Of a stretch of DNA of 45,299 bases, positions 33,567 to 42,342 are shown piece by piece. The stretch comes from JBBAFM01 sp041655415. Lineage in GTDB: Bacteria; Bacillota; Clostridia; Peptostreptococcales; JAAYPU01. A program made the position numbers and the translations under genes. Positions within the stretch are counted from its first letter, which is position 1; each line of letters opens with the position of its first letter. The DNA is taken from NCBI GenBank assembly GCA_964429195.1, contig CAYSBC010000008.1:1-45299 (forward strand). The letters are read 5' to 3'. The notes beneath the pieces were generated by a model that was not told the origin of the DNA, searched no databases, and was given only the letters and a program-made list of their open reading frames with translations.

Positions 33567-34331
33567 ATGAAGGATCATTTATATACGAACCATATAATAG
33601 AAGAAAAAATGAACATAGGGGGTATTCCAACTCTCTTATTGAGGCCGAAAGATGCCAAAGAGCCTATGCCTACCCTCTTATTTTACCATGGTTGGAGCTC
33701 CAATAAGGAATCACAGAGAATGAGAGGATTCATTTATGCTGCAGTAGGTTATCAAGTTTTCCTACCGGATGCAATTTACCATGGGGAAAGAAATCCAATA
33801 GACTATATTCCTGAGAATGGGCAATATTTCTGGGAAGCTATTTTAAAGAACATGGAAGAATCCAAACTATTGACAGAAAGGATTATTCAAGAATTCCATG
33901 GAGACCCCCACAAGCTATTTATAGGAGGTAGTTCAATGGGGGGTTTTACTGCTGCCGGGGTTTTTACCCATAACCCTCAAATAAAGGCATTAGTTGTCTT
34001 TAACGGTTCCTGCGCTTGGAGAAAATCAAATGTTCTTTTGATGAAGGATAATGATTTAGAATTGAAGACAAAGGAGAAAAAAACATTGGAAAGAGCCCTT
34101 GAGCTTGATCCGATGAATCATCTGGAAAAATTAAAGGATAGAGATATACTTATGATTCATGGAGATGCGGATAGTTCCGTGTCCATAGAAAGCCAGAGAT
34201 TATTTTTCCGAAAGATGCAAGCCTTGAATAAGGATAAAGGTAGAGTCAAGTTAATCGAATATCCGAACTTAAACCACTATATAACTACCAATATGATGGA
34301 GGACAGCATAGTATGGCTTAAAAATAGATAA
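33567..34331 (+). CDS. Alpha/beta-hydrolase esterase (YitV-like)
   Basis: A 254-residue alpha/beta hydrolase of the prolyl-oligopeptidase/dienelactone type. The oxyanion region is LLFYHGWSSNKES, the nucleophile S123 is in the GxSxG elbow IGGSSMGGF, the acid is in IHGDADSSVS, and the His in YPNLNHYIT. The ATG at 33567 with AAAGGAGG is chosen over the in-frame extension to 33498, which would run through the LexA-box region. Substrate unknown. It is divergent from lexA and shares its control region. Confidence 0.88.
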   Translation: MKDHLYTNHIIEEKMNIGGIPTLLLRPKDAKEPMPTLLFYHGWSSNKESQRMRGFIYAAVGYQVFLPDAIYHGERNPIDYIPENGQYFWEAILKNMEESKLLTERIIQEFHGDPHKLFIGGSSMGGFTAAGVFTHNPQIKALVVFNGSCAWRKSNVLLMKDNDLELKTKEKKTLERALELDPMNHLEKLKDRDILMIHGDADSSVSIESQRLFFRKMQALNKDKGRVKLIEYPNLNHYITTNMMEDSIVWLKNR

Positions 34332-34362
34332 TGGACAAAGAGAAAACCACTTTGTCCATTTA
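34331..34362. terminator. Terminator between esterase and aminotransferase
   Basis: ATGGACAAAG / CTTTGTCCAT, a 10-bp stem with a 9-nt loop, directly after the esterase stop (its TAA shares the first base). It sits between converging genes, with weak T/A tails. Confidence 0.75.
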
Positions 34363-34369
34363 AAGTGCA

Positions 34370-35695
34370 TTAAAGAATCATCGCATCCACTTGATAGAGA
34401 ACCCTGTCCATGATGGCCATGGCATCTCTGAGCTGATTTTCTGTAATGATTAAAGGTGGTGCTACCATAATCATATTTTCATGGGTATAGGTTAAGAAAC
34501 CTTCCTGCTTAAGCATACAAGTTATTTTTTTCATAATACCATCAGGATCTTTACCAAAAGGAACCAGAGGTTCTCGTGTACTTTTATCTCTAACCAGTTC
34601 TATTGAAGAGAATAATCCAATATAACGCACATCGCCTACAGAGGTGTGCTTTTGTTTTAATTCTTCTAAAATATGACCTAGAACTGCTCCAACCTTTTTA
34701 ACATTATCAAAGATATTTTCTTCAACATAAGCATCTAAGGTAGCTATTGCTGCAGCACATCCAATAGGGTGTGCACTGTATGTTAAGCCGCAGTGTAATA
34801 CATTTTCATCAAAATGTTGTGCGATTTCCTTGCTAACAATAACACCGCCTAAAGGAACGTAACCGCAGGTTGACCCTTTGGCAAATGTAATCATATCAGG
34901 TTGAACATGAAAGTGTTCTATAGCAAACCATGTTCCTGTTCTACCCCAACCTGACATCACTTCATCGACTACCATGAGAATACCATACTTATCACAAAGT
35001 GCTCGGACTCCCTCTAAATAGCCTTTTGGCGGAATAAGAATTCCATTTGTACCAACAACGGTTTCTAAGAAGATAGCGGATATTTTATCAGAGCCTTCAT
35101 AAAGTATTTGATCCTCCAATATCTCTAAATAATAACCGGCTGCATCTTCTTCGCCTTCAAATTTAACTGCTTGAGGTGCCCTGTATGTGTAAGGAGCTAC
35201 AAACTTTATAAAACCCGGTATACCTGGTTCGTTCGTGAATCTCCTAGGTTCACCAGTAAGATTACCGGCACCATAGGTTGAACCATGATAAGATCTATAA
35301 GATGAAAATATTTTATATCTTCCGTTATAAAGCTTTGCTATTTTAATGGCATTTTCATTAGACTCGGCTCCTGCATTGGTAAAGAACACCTTGCCCATGT
35401 TGCCTGGGGCTATTTCAACAATCTTTTTTGCTGCCATAGAGCGGACATCGCATGCAAAGCTCGGGTTAATAAAAGCTAGTTTCTCAGCTTGATCTTGTAT
35501 AGCTTTTATTATTTTTTTATGACCATGACCTAAATTCATATTGACTAGTTGGGATGACATGTCATAAAATTGCTTGCCTTCATCATTCCATAAGAATATT
35601 CCTTCTGCTTTAACAATGACGTCTGGTGTGCATTTAGACTGTGCAGTCCATGAATGCATATTGTACTTCAAGTCCATTTCTCTTATACTAGACAC
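34370..35695 (-). CDS. Class III (omega-) aminotransferase
   Basis: A 441-residue fold-type I PLP enzyme of the class III group. The Schiff-base Lys is K273 in ITFAKGSTCGYVPLGGV, the pyridine-nitrogen Asp D244 in MVVDEVMSGWGRTG, and the phosphate-binding GAESNENAIKIA is at about 109-120. The N-terminal HSWTAQS and MSSQLVNMNLGHGH segments resemble aminotransferases for beta-alanine, taurine or other omega-amino donors with pyruvate or 2-oxoglutarate. I cannot choose among them. GTG 35695 has AGGAGG 9 nt upstream. It is monocistronic and divergent from tig. Confidence 0.85.
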   Translation of the reverse strand: MSSIREMDLKYNMHSWTAQSKCTPDVIVKAEGIFLWNDEGKQFYDMSSQLVNMNLGHGHKKIIKAIQDQAEKLAFINPSFACDVRSMAAKKIVEIAPGNMGKVFFTNAGAESNENAIKIAKLYNGRYKIFSSYRSYHGSTYGAGNLTGEPRRFTNEPGIPGFIKFVAPYTYRAPQAVKFEGEEDAAGYYLEILEDQILYEGSDKISAIFLETVVGTNGILIPPKGYLEGVRALCDKYGILMVVDEVMSGWGRTGTWFAIEHFHVQPDMITFAKGSTCGYVPLGGVIVSKEIAQHFDENVLHCGLTYSAHPIGCAAAIATLDAYVEENIFDNVKKVGAVLGHILEELKQKHTSVGDVRYIGLFSSIELVRDKSTREPLVPFGKDPDGIMKKITCMLKQEGFLTYTHENMIMVAPPLIITENQLRDAMAIMDRVLYQVDAMIL

Positions 35696-35889
35696 AATAT
35701 TATACCTCCTAAATTCAATCCGTACTCAATACAATACCGGTATCGATTCTGGTATTTTTACTTCATCTAGATTAGCTAATAATCTATTCACTTATTATAG
35801 ACAAAAACCTATATGAACACAACAAATATTGAAAAATAATAAAAAAAGCAGCAGGGTTAAAAATAAATAAAGAAAAATAATATTCACAC

Positions 35890-35917
35890 TTTACATATTT
35901 CATCATAATGATATAAT
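35890..35917 (+). promoter_or_regulatory. Predicted tig promoter
   Basis: TTTACA - 16 nt - TATAAT. The transcript would begin near 35924, giving a leader of about 105 nt before tig. Confidence 0.7.
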
Positions 35918-35934
35918 TAGCTTATTGTAATATG

Positions 35935-35968
35935 ATATTAGACCAATGGAATTCCATTGGTCTAATAT
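35935..35968. promoter_or_regulatory. Perfect 34-nt palindrome in the tig leader
   Basis: The half-site ATATTAGACCAATGGAA is followed by its exact reverse complement with no spacer. It begins about 11 nt after the predicted transcription start. It is not CIRCE (TTAGCACTC-N9-GAGTGCTAA) or a CtsR heptamer repeat. Candidate roles are a repressor operator or a 5' stabilising stem-loop. Confidence 0.75.
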
Positions 35969-36029
35969 ATGTATTTATATATCGATACTATTATTTTAGT
36001 TAATAGATAAATCAGGAGGATACTATAGA

Positions 36030-37316
36030 ATGAAATCAAGTTACATTTTTGACAAAAAAGAGAAGAATGATGTTACATTTAAAATGAACATTCCGTCCGA
36101 TAAATTTGAAGAGGCTCTTAACACAGCTTATCAACAAAACAAAGGCAAATATTCTGTTGACGGATTCAGAAAAGGAAAGGCACCAAGGAAATTACTAGAA
36201 GTAAAGTATGGTGAAGGTTTATTTTACGATGATGCTATTAACTTAGTATTTTCTGAAGAATATGTTGCAGCCATCGAAGAGCTTAATTTAGACCCTGTAG
36301 ACAGACCTACAATCGATATTGAAGATATTGAAAAAGGAAAAGACTTAGTTATCCTTGTCAATGTTACTGTTAAGCCTGAAGTCACACTAGGGGAATACAA
36401 AGGTATAGAAGCTAAAAAAATGGAGTATAATGTTACAGATGACGAAATAGAACAAGAATTAGATATGTTTCTTGATAGGGCAGCAAGAGTAGTTGATGTA
36501 GATAGAGAAATCCTTATTGGCGATTTAGTCAATATTGATTATGAAGGATTTGTAGATGATGAAAAATTTGAAGGCGGAACAGCAAGCAATCAAACATTAA
36601 CCATTGGTTCAGGAACATATATTCCTGGGTTTGAGGAGCAACTTATTGGGTATAAAGCAGGTGACGATGTTGAAGTGAAGGTGACATTCCCTGATGATTA
36701 TCATGAACATTTAGCAGGCAAGAATGCAATATTTAAGGCAAAGGTCAACCAAGTTCAAGAAAAACAGTTACCGAAATTAGATGATGAATTTGCAAAGGAT
36801 GTCAGTGAGTTTGATACATTAGATGAATTTAAAAAGGATATTATTGCAAGACAAGAAAACAGGAAAAAGGACAAGGCAGAAACAGATCAAAAGGCAGAAA
36901 TCATTGAAAAAATTCTAGAAAATGTTACAGTGGATATACCGGAAGCTATGGTTGAGGAACAACTGGATAACATGATAAGAGACTTTGACTTTCAATTACA
37001 ATATCAAGGGCTAGATCTTGACACTTACTTAAAATATATCAATAGAACGCAGGAAGAAATGAAACAAGATATGAGACCCGGTGCTATTAAGAAGGTAAAA
37101 ACTACTTTAACTTTGGAGAAAATAGCAGAAATAGAAAAGATAGAAGTATCTGATGAAGACCTTGAAGAAGAATTAGCTAAGATGGCGGAAGAGTTCAATC
37201 AAAAGATTGAAGATTTAAAAAAGAACTTACAACCTAATAACTATGATAGAATAAAAGAAGACTTAAAAATGACAAAGACTATACGATTTTTAGTAGATAA
37301 TGCAAAAATTGCTTAA
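36030..37316 (+). CDS. tig: Trigger factor
   Basis: A 428-residue ribosome-bound chaperone and peptidyl-prolyl isomerase. The N-terminal ribosome-binding domain carries the signature loop DGFRKGKAPRKLLEVKYGE at about 45-63. The FKBP domain (about 155-245) has GDLVNIDYEGFVDDEKFEGG and GFEEQLIGYKAGD. The long helical C-terminal domain forms the substrate cradle. Length is normal. It is followed after 14 nt by clpP, the usual tig-clpP-clpX order. RBS CAGGAGG. Confidence 0.97.
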   Translation: MKSSYIFDKKEKNDVTFKMNIPSDKFEEALNTAYQQNKGKYSVDGFRKGKAPRKLLEVKYGEGLFYDDAINLVFSEEYVAAIEELNLDPVDRPTIDIEDIEKGKDLVILVNVTVKPEVTLGEYKGIEAKKMEYNVTDDEIEQELDMFLDRAARVVDVDREILIGDLVNIDYEGFVDDEKFEGGTASNQTLTIGSGTYIPGFEEQLIGYKAGDDVEVKVTFPDDYHEHLAGKNAIFKAKVNQVQEKQLPKLDDEFAKDVSEFDTLDEFKKDIIARQENRKKDKAETDQKAEIIEKILENVTVDIPEAMVEEQLDNMIRDFDFQLQYQGLDLDTYLKYINRTQEEMKQDMRPGAIKKVKTTLTLEKIAEIEKIEVSDEDLEEELAKMAEEFNQKIEDLKKNLQPNNYDRIKEDLKMTKTIRFLVDNAKIA

Positions 37317-37330
37317 AGGAGGAATGATAT

Positions 37331-37915
37331 ATGTCACTTATTCCTATGGTAGTGGAGCAAACCAATAGAGGAGAAAGATCCTATGATATTTATTCAAGAC
37401 TGTTAAAGGATAGGATAATATTTTTAGGAGAAGAAGTCAATGATGTGACTGCCAGCTTAGTTGTAGCGCAACTCTTGTTTTTAGATTCAGAAGATCCCGG
37501 TAAAGATATCAATCTTTATATCAATAGTCCGGGGGGGTCCATAACAGCTGGTATGGCTATTTATGATACAATGCAATATTTAAAATCCGATGTATCTACA
37601 ATTTGTATAGGTATGGCTGCAAGCATGGGGGCCTTCCTGTTGACTGCAGGTGCTAAAGGGAAAAGATTTGCATTGCCCAATGCAGAAATTATGATTCATC
37701 AGCCCCTTGGCGGGATGCAGGGCCAAGCTACAGATATAAAAATCCATGCAGACAGAATACTCAAGATAAGGGATACATTAAATACTATCTTGAGCCAGAA
37801 TACAGGTCAGCCCGTAGAAAAGGTAGCACTGGATACGGAGAGAGATAACTTCATGTCAGCAACTGAAGCCGTTGATTATGGCTTGATTGATGAAGTTATT
37901 CAATCCAGAAAGTAA
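37331..37915 (+). CDS. clpP: ATP-dependent Clp protease proteolytic subunit
   Basis: A 194-residue serine peptidase that forms the tetradecameric chamber. The catalytic triad is S98 in GMAASMGAFLL, H123 in EIMIHQPLGG and D172 in DTERDNFMS. It works with ClpX, encoded 16 nt downstream, and probably with ClpA/ClpC types encoded elsewhere. RBS AAAGGAGG. Confidence 0.97.
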   Translation: MSLIPMVVEQTNRGERSYDIYSRLLKDRIIFLGEEVNDVTASLVVAQLLFLDSEDPGKDINLYINSPGGSITAGMAIYDTMQYLKSDVSTICIGMAASMGAFLLTAGAKGKRFALPNAEIMIHQPLGGMQGQATDIKIHADRILKIRDTLNTILSQNTGQPVEKVALDTERDNFMSATEAVDYGLIDEVIQSRK

Positions 37916-37931
37916 TTATTGAGGTGAGTAG

Positions 37932-39194
37932 ATGTCTAGATTTGACGACAAGAAACAACTAAAATGCTCATTTTGTGGAAAATCTCAGGATCAGGTAAAG
38001 AGACTTGTAGCAGGACCCAGCGTTTATATTTGTGATGAGTGCATAGAATTATGCCAAGAGATCATAGGAGAAGAGGGAAATGCTAATTATGATGATTATG
38101 CAGGCAAGTTACCAAAGCCTCAAGAAATATTTCAAGTGTTAGAAGAATATGTCATTGAGCAAGATGCTGCCAAAAAAGGATTAGCGGTCGCTGTGTATAA
38201 CCATTATAAGAGAATCAATCATCTCAATACCAAAAAAGATGTTGAGATACAAAAGAGCAATATATTAATGATTGGACCGACAGGTTCTGGAAAAACTTTA
38301 TTGGCGCAGACTTTAGCCAGAATTCTTAATGTGCCTTTCGCTATAGCCGATGCCACTGCATTAACTGAAGCAGGTTATGTAGGTGAAGACGTAGAAAATA
38401 TTCTTTTAAAATTAGTTCAAGCAGCAGACCATGATATTGAAAGGGCTCAAAAGGGTATCATATATGTCGACGAAATAGATAAGATTGCCAGAAAGACCGA
38501 CAACCCATCCATAACGAGGGATGTTAGCGGAGAAGGGGTCCAACAGGCTTTGTTAAAAATTTTAGAGGGAACTGTAGCCAATGTTCCTCCCCAAGGCGGA
38601 AGAAAACATCCTCATCAAGAGTTCTTACAGATTGACACTACCAATATCTTATTTATTTGTGGTGGTGCCTTTGATGGATTAGATAAAATAATACAAAAAA
38701 GAATAGGTGAAAGAACCATAGGCTTCAATTCGGATATTGAACTGACGGATATTCAATCGGATGAATTGATAAAACAAGTACAACCGGAAGATTTGATAAA
38801 ATATGGTTTGATACCGGAGTTTGTAGGACGACTACCGGCAGTGATAACACTATCGGAGTTAGGAAAGGACGCTTTGATTAGAATCTTAACAGAACCGAAG
38901 AATGCCCTAGTGAAACAGTATAAGAAGTTATTCCAACTCGACAATGTAGAATTAATCATAGAGGATGGTGCCCTGGAGGCTATAGCCGATAAGGCTATTA
39001 AAAAGAAAACGGGAGCACGTGGACTTAGGAGTATCCTTGAACGATCCATGATGGATACGATGTATGAAATACCATCGAGAGAAGACATTGTGAAATGTAT
39101 TGTTACAAAGGACACGATTATAAAAGACGAGATGCCAACCTTGGTCATCGAAGAGATAGCGGAAAAGAAAAACGATAGAGAATCAGTATCTTAA
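37932..39194 (+). CDS. clpX: ClpX unfoldase
   Basis: A 420-residue AAA+ unfoldase that feeds tagged proteins to ClpP. The N-terminal zinc-binding domain has C12/C15 (CSFC) and C34/C37 (CDEC). Walker A is GPTGSGKT (about 115-122), Walker B IIYVDEIDKIA, and the IGF loop for ClpP docking is ERTIGFNSD. The sensor/arginine-finger region GARGLRSILE is present. All elements are intact. A large hairpin separates it from lon. Confidence 0.97.
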   Translation: MSRFDDKKQLKCSFCGKSQDQVKRLVAGPSVYICDECIELCQEIIGEEGNANYDDYAGKLPKPQEIFQVLEEYVIEQDAAKKGLAVAVYNHYKRINHLNTKKDVEIQKSNILMIGPTGSGKTLLAQTLARILNVPFAIADATALTEAGYVGEDVENILLKLVQAADHDIERAQKGIIYVDEIDKIARKTDNPSITRDVSGEGVQQALLKILEGTVANVPPQGGRKHPHQEFLQIDTTNILFICGGAFDGLDKIIQKRIGERTIGFNSDIELTDIQSDELIKQVQPEDLIKYGLIPEFVGRLPAVITLSELGKDALIRILTEPKNALVKQYKKLFQLDNVELIIEDGALEAIADKAIKKKTGARGLRSILERSMMDTMYEIPSREDIVKCIVTKDTIIKDEMPTLVIEEIAEKKNDRESVS

Positions 39195-39199
39195 AAAAA

Positions 39200-39254
39200 T
39201 ATACCTCATCCGATCTGTACAAATTTTATTTAAATATGGATTGGATGGGGTATA
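39200..39254 (+). terminator. Hairpin between clpX and lon
   Basis: TATACCTCATCCGATC pairs with GATTGGATGGGGTATA (16 bp with two G-T pairs) around a 23-nt loop, starting 6 nt after the clpX stop. No strong U run follows, so it could be a partial terminator or an RNA-processing site. Confidence 0.55.
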
Positions 39255-39319
39255 TAAGTCTTAAATATTAGTAAAGCTATAGGTGAAGAGTATTTAAGAT
39301 TTGGAAGGGAGTTGAGCAA

Positions 39320-41698
39320 ATGAATATGAATGAAAAAAAGGAAATAATTGAACAATATGAAGAAATCATAGAAGAAGAAAACACAATGATATTGCCGATG
39401 ATACCCTTAAGAGGTATTACAATTTTCCCGCATATGGTTATTCATTTTGATATTGGAAGACAAAAATCAATAAGTGCACTAGAAGAGGCTATGATAAGTA
39501 ATCAGCTGATCTTTTTATCAACACAAATAGATGCAGAAACAGATATTCCTACAGAGGAAGATTTTTATAAAGTAGGGTGTATTGCACGAATTAAGCAAAT
39601 GCTAAAGCTACCTAATGATGCTATTCGTGTACTTGTTGAGGGAATAAAAAGAGCAACTGTTAAAAACATAGTAGATTCAGAGAAACATTTTAAGTGTGAG
39701 CTAATAGCTTTTGATAATCAGCATGAAGCAGATTTAAATGAGGAAATTGAGGCTCTAATGAGGGTAGTCACCAATGAATTTAATGAATATATCTCTTTAA
39801 GCCCAAGGCTATCTCCGGAAATTTTTAAGTCCATTTTAGCGATTGAAGAACCGGGGAGACTTGCTGATGTCATCACATCCCATTTGGATATCAAGACAGA
39901 TCAAAATCAAACAGTGCTTGAGGCTTTTGACGTCATAGAGAGATTAAAAATACTTCATAAAATCTTAGTTAGAGAGAATGAAGTTTTGAAAATTGAAAAG
40001 GACATCAACGTTAAGGTAAAATCTCAAATTAATAAAGTTCAAAAGGAATATTATTTAAAAGAGCAAATGAGAGCTATCCAGGAAGAACTTGGACAAGATG
40101 AGAACATAGAGGAAGAAATCGAGGGGTATCTCAATAAACTTGATAAGCTCAAGCTGGATAAAAAGGTTACAGAAAAGGTCAGAAAAGAAATTAATCGATT
40201 ATCTAAGATTGCATCTTCATCTGCCGAAGCAGGCGTGATTAGGAGCTATGTGGAGTGGATTCTTGATTTACCTTGGAATAAGCAAACAAAGGATCAAATT
40301 GATATCAAGCAGTCTAAAATAATATTAGATGAAGACCATTACGGATTAGACAAGGTAAAAGAAAGAATATTAGAGTATTTAGCTGTTAAGAAATTATCCA
40401 AAAGTATGAAGGGGCCTATCTTATGCTTAGTGGGACCGCCGGGAGTTGGTAAAACTTCTATTGCAAAATCCATATCCCGAGCATTAAAGAGAAACTTTGT
40501 AAGAATGTCTTTAGGCGGCGTAAGGGATGAAGCGGAAATCAGAGGGCATCGGCGAACTTATATCGGTGCTATTCCGGGTAGGATTATTTCTGCCATTAAA
40601 GAAACCGAATCTCGAAATCCGGTATTCTTGTTTGACGAGGTAGACAAGATAGGAAATGACTTTAGGGGAGATCCGGCATCCGCCCTCCTTGAAGTCTTGG
40701 ACCCGGAGCAAAATAAGGATTTTATGGACCATTATTTAGAGGTGCCTTTTGATTTATCCAATGTTATGTTTATCACCACCGCTAATACGACTGACACCAT
40801 TCCAAGACCTCTATTAGACAGAATGGAAGTCATCGAAATCTCCGGATACACGGAAGAAGAAAAAGTTAAGATAGCCGAAAAATATTTAATAGCCAAACAA
40901 ATGAAAGAGAATGGATTAAAAGAAGGTCAGCTTACTATTTCTGAAAAAGCTATCCGGGCTATTATCAACTATTATACCAAGGAATCCGGGGTCAGAAGTC
41001 TTGAAAGGCAAATCGCTACTGTTGCAAGAAAAACAGCAAAACGGATAGTAGAGGAGGATGTCAAAAAGGTTCATATCAATGCCGGTAATTTGGAAAAATA
41101 TTTGGGTAAAAGAAGATTCAGGTATGACATTATTGAGGAAGAAAATGAAATAGGAGTGACGACGGGTTTAGCTTGGACTATTGTAGGAGGCGACACCCTT
41201 TATATTGAAACCACAATCATGAAAGGCTCAGGCAAGCTGGTATTAACAGGTCAACTGGGGGAAGTGATGCAAGAGTCTGCTAAAGCGGGCATTAGCTATA
41301 TAAGGTCAAAGTCAAAAGAATTAGGTATAGATGAAAACTTCTATAAAGAGTATGATATTCATATCCATATTCCTGAAGGAGCTACACCTAAGGATGGACC
41401 ATCTGCCGGAGTCACTATGTGTATTTCTGTCATATCTGCATTGACCAACAGATATACAGATAAGCAGGTTGCTATGACAGGAGAAATTACCTTAAGAGGT
41501 AAGGTACTGCCTGTGGGAGGAATCAAAGAAAAGGTTTTAGCTGCCCATAGAGCAGGTATAAAAAAGATTATCTTACCGGCTGAGAATGATAAGGATATAC
41601 TAGAAATCCCTAAAAAAGTAAGGGACAAGCTGAAGTTTATATTTGTTGAGAAAATAGAGGAAGCTTTAGAACATGCTCTAGTTAAGGAGAAAAAATAA
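39320..41698 (+). CDS. lon: ATP-dependent protease Lon
   Basis: A 792-residue homohexameric protease. It has an N-terminal substrate-binding domain (about 20-220), a coiled region, an AAA+ module with GPPGVGKTS and VFLFDEVDKIG, and a C-terminal protease domain with the Ser-Lys dyad S695 in PKDGPSAGVTM and K738 in PVGGIKEKVLAAH. The dyad spacing (43) equals that of E. coli Lon. It degrades misfolded and regulatory proteins. Start ATG 39320 follows GGAAGGGAG; a second ATG is two codons on. One nucleotide separates it from engB. Confidence 0.97.
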   Translation: MNMNEKKEIIEQYEEIIEEENTMILPMIPLRGITIFPHMVIHFDIGRQKSISALEEAMISNQLIFLSTQIDAETDIPTEEDFYKVGCIARIKQMLKLPNDAIRVLVEGIKRATVKNIVDSEKHFKCELIAFDNQHEADLNEEIEALMRVVTNEFNEYISLSPRLSPEIFKSILAIEEPGRLADVITSHLDIKTDQNQTVLEAFDVIERLKILHKILVRENEVLKIEKDINVKVKSQINKVQKEYYLKEQMRAIQEELGQDENIEEEIEGYLNKLDKLKLDKKVTEKVRKEINRLSKIASSSAEAGVIRSYVEWILDLPWNKQTKDQIDIKQSKIILDEDHYGLDKVKERILEYLAVKKLSKSMKGPILCLVGPPGVGKTSIAKSISRALKRNFVRMSLGGVRDEAEIRGHRRTYIGAIPGRIISAIKETESRNPVFLFDEVDKIGNDFRGDPASALLEVLDPEQNKDFMDHYLEVPFDLSNVMFITTANTTDTIPRPLLDRMEVIEISGYTEEEKVKIAEKYLIAKQMKENGLKEGQLTISEKAIRAIINYYTKESGVRSLERQIATVARKTAKRIVEEDVKKVHINAGNLEKYLGKRRFRYDIIEEENEIGVTTGLAWTIVGGDTLYIETTIMKGSGKLVLTGQLGEVMQESAKAGISYIRSKSKELGIDENFYKEYDIHIHIPEGATPKDGPSAGVTMCISVISALTNRYTDKQVAMTGEITLRGKVLPVGGIKEKVLAAHRAGIKKIILPAENDKDILEIPKKVRDKLKFIFVEKIEEALEHALVKEKK

Positions 41699-41699
41699 A

Positions 41700-42293
41700 A
41701 TGATTGTAAAAGATGTTGATTTAGTTGCCGTCGGAACAAAGCCGGAGCATTATGCAGAAGCAAACTTACCGGAAATTGCTTTTGCAGGCAGGTCCAATGT
41801 GGGGAAATCTTCTCTCATCAATTCTTTGGTTGGGCGGAAAAGATTAGCCAGAACAAGTTCAAGTCCGGGCAAAACTCAGACAATCAACTTTTATGAAATC
41901 AATAGTTGTTTCCGGATAGTGGATTTACCCGGATATGGATATGCTCGTGTTTCTAAATCCGAAAAAGAAAAATGGGGCGTCATGATTGAAACATACCTTA
42001 AGAACAGGCAAAACTTATTAAAGGTTGTTCAGTTGGTTGATATAAGGCATGCTCCTACGGCTCAGGATCAACAGATGTATGAATGGATAAGATACTATGG
42101 ACTAGGTGGTTTAGTAGTAGCTACTAAGGCAGATAAAATATCCAATAACCAGATACAAAAAAATTTAGCCATGATGAAACAGGATCTAAAACTGGGTAGA
42201 GATGATATTGTTATTCCAACATCCTCTTTAAAGAAAGAGGGACAAGATAGGATTTGGGCAGAAATAGAAAAACTGTTATCTCAAGATGAATAA
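41700..42293 (+). CDS. engB: Ribosome-biogenesis GTPase YsxC/EngB
   Basis: A 197-residue TRAFAC GTPase needed for late 50S subunit assembly. G1 is AGRSNVGKSSLINSL (about 29-43), the switch region SSSPGKTQTINFYE supplies G2, G3 is DLPGYGYA, and G4 is ATKADKIS. The lon-engB arrangement is common in Bacillota. RBS AAGGAG lies in the 3' end of lon, suggesting coupled translation. Confidence 0.96.
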   Translation: MIVKDVDLVAVGTKPEHYAEANLPEIAFAGRSNVGKSSLINSLVGRKRLARTSSSPGKTQTINFYEINSCFRIVDLPGYGYARVSKSEKEKWGVMIETYLKNRQNLLKVVQLVDIRHAPTAQDQQMYEWIRYYGLGGLVVATKADKISNNQIQKNLAMMKQDLKLGRDDIVIPTSSLKKEGQDRIWAEIEKLLSQDE

Positions 42294-42304
42294 CAGTAAG
42301 CAAG

Positions 42305-42342
42305 AGAAGCATTTGAAAGTAAAAATCAGATGCTTCTTTTTT
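42305..42342. terminator. Terminator after engB
   Basis: AGAAGCATTTGA pairs with TCAGATGCTTCT (12 bp, one G-T) followed by TTTTTT. It ends the tig-lon-engB cluster and overlaps the stop codon region of the converging exporter gene. Confidence 0.9.

Larger units (their letters stand above)
35696..36029. promoter_or_regulatory. Divergent aminotransferase-tig spacer
   Basis: A 334-nt AT-rich spacer without a gene. It contains the tig promoter and a perfect 34-nt palindrome. On the aminotransferase side a near-palindromic ATACCGGTAT core (about 35735-35744) stands out as a possible operator. Confidence 0.45.

Noticed and set aside
35935..35968. Transcription terminator at the tig leader palindrome
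   Set aside because: No gene ends upstream on either strand, and no U run follows in either direction.
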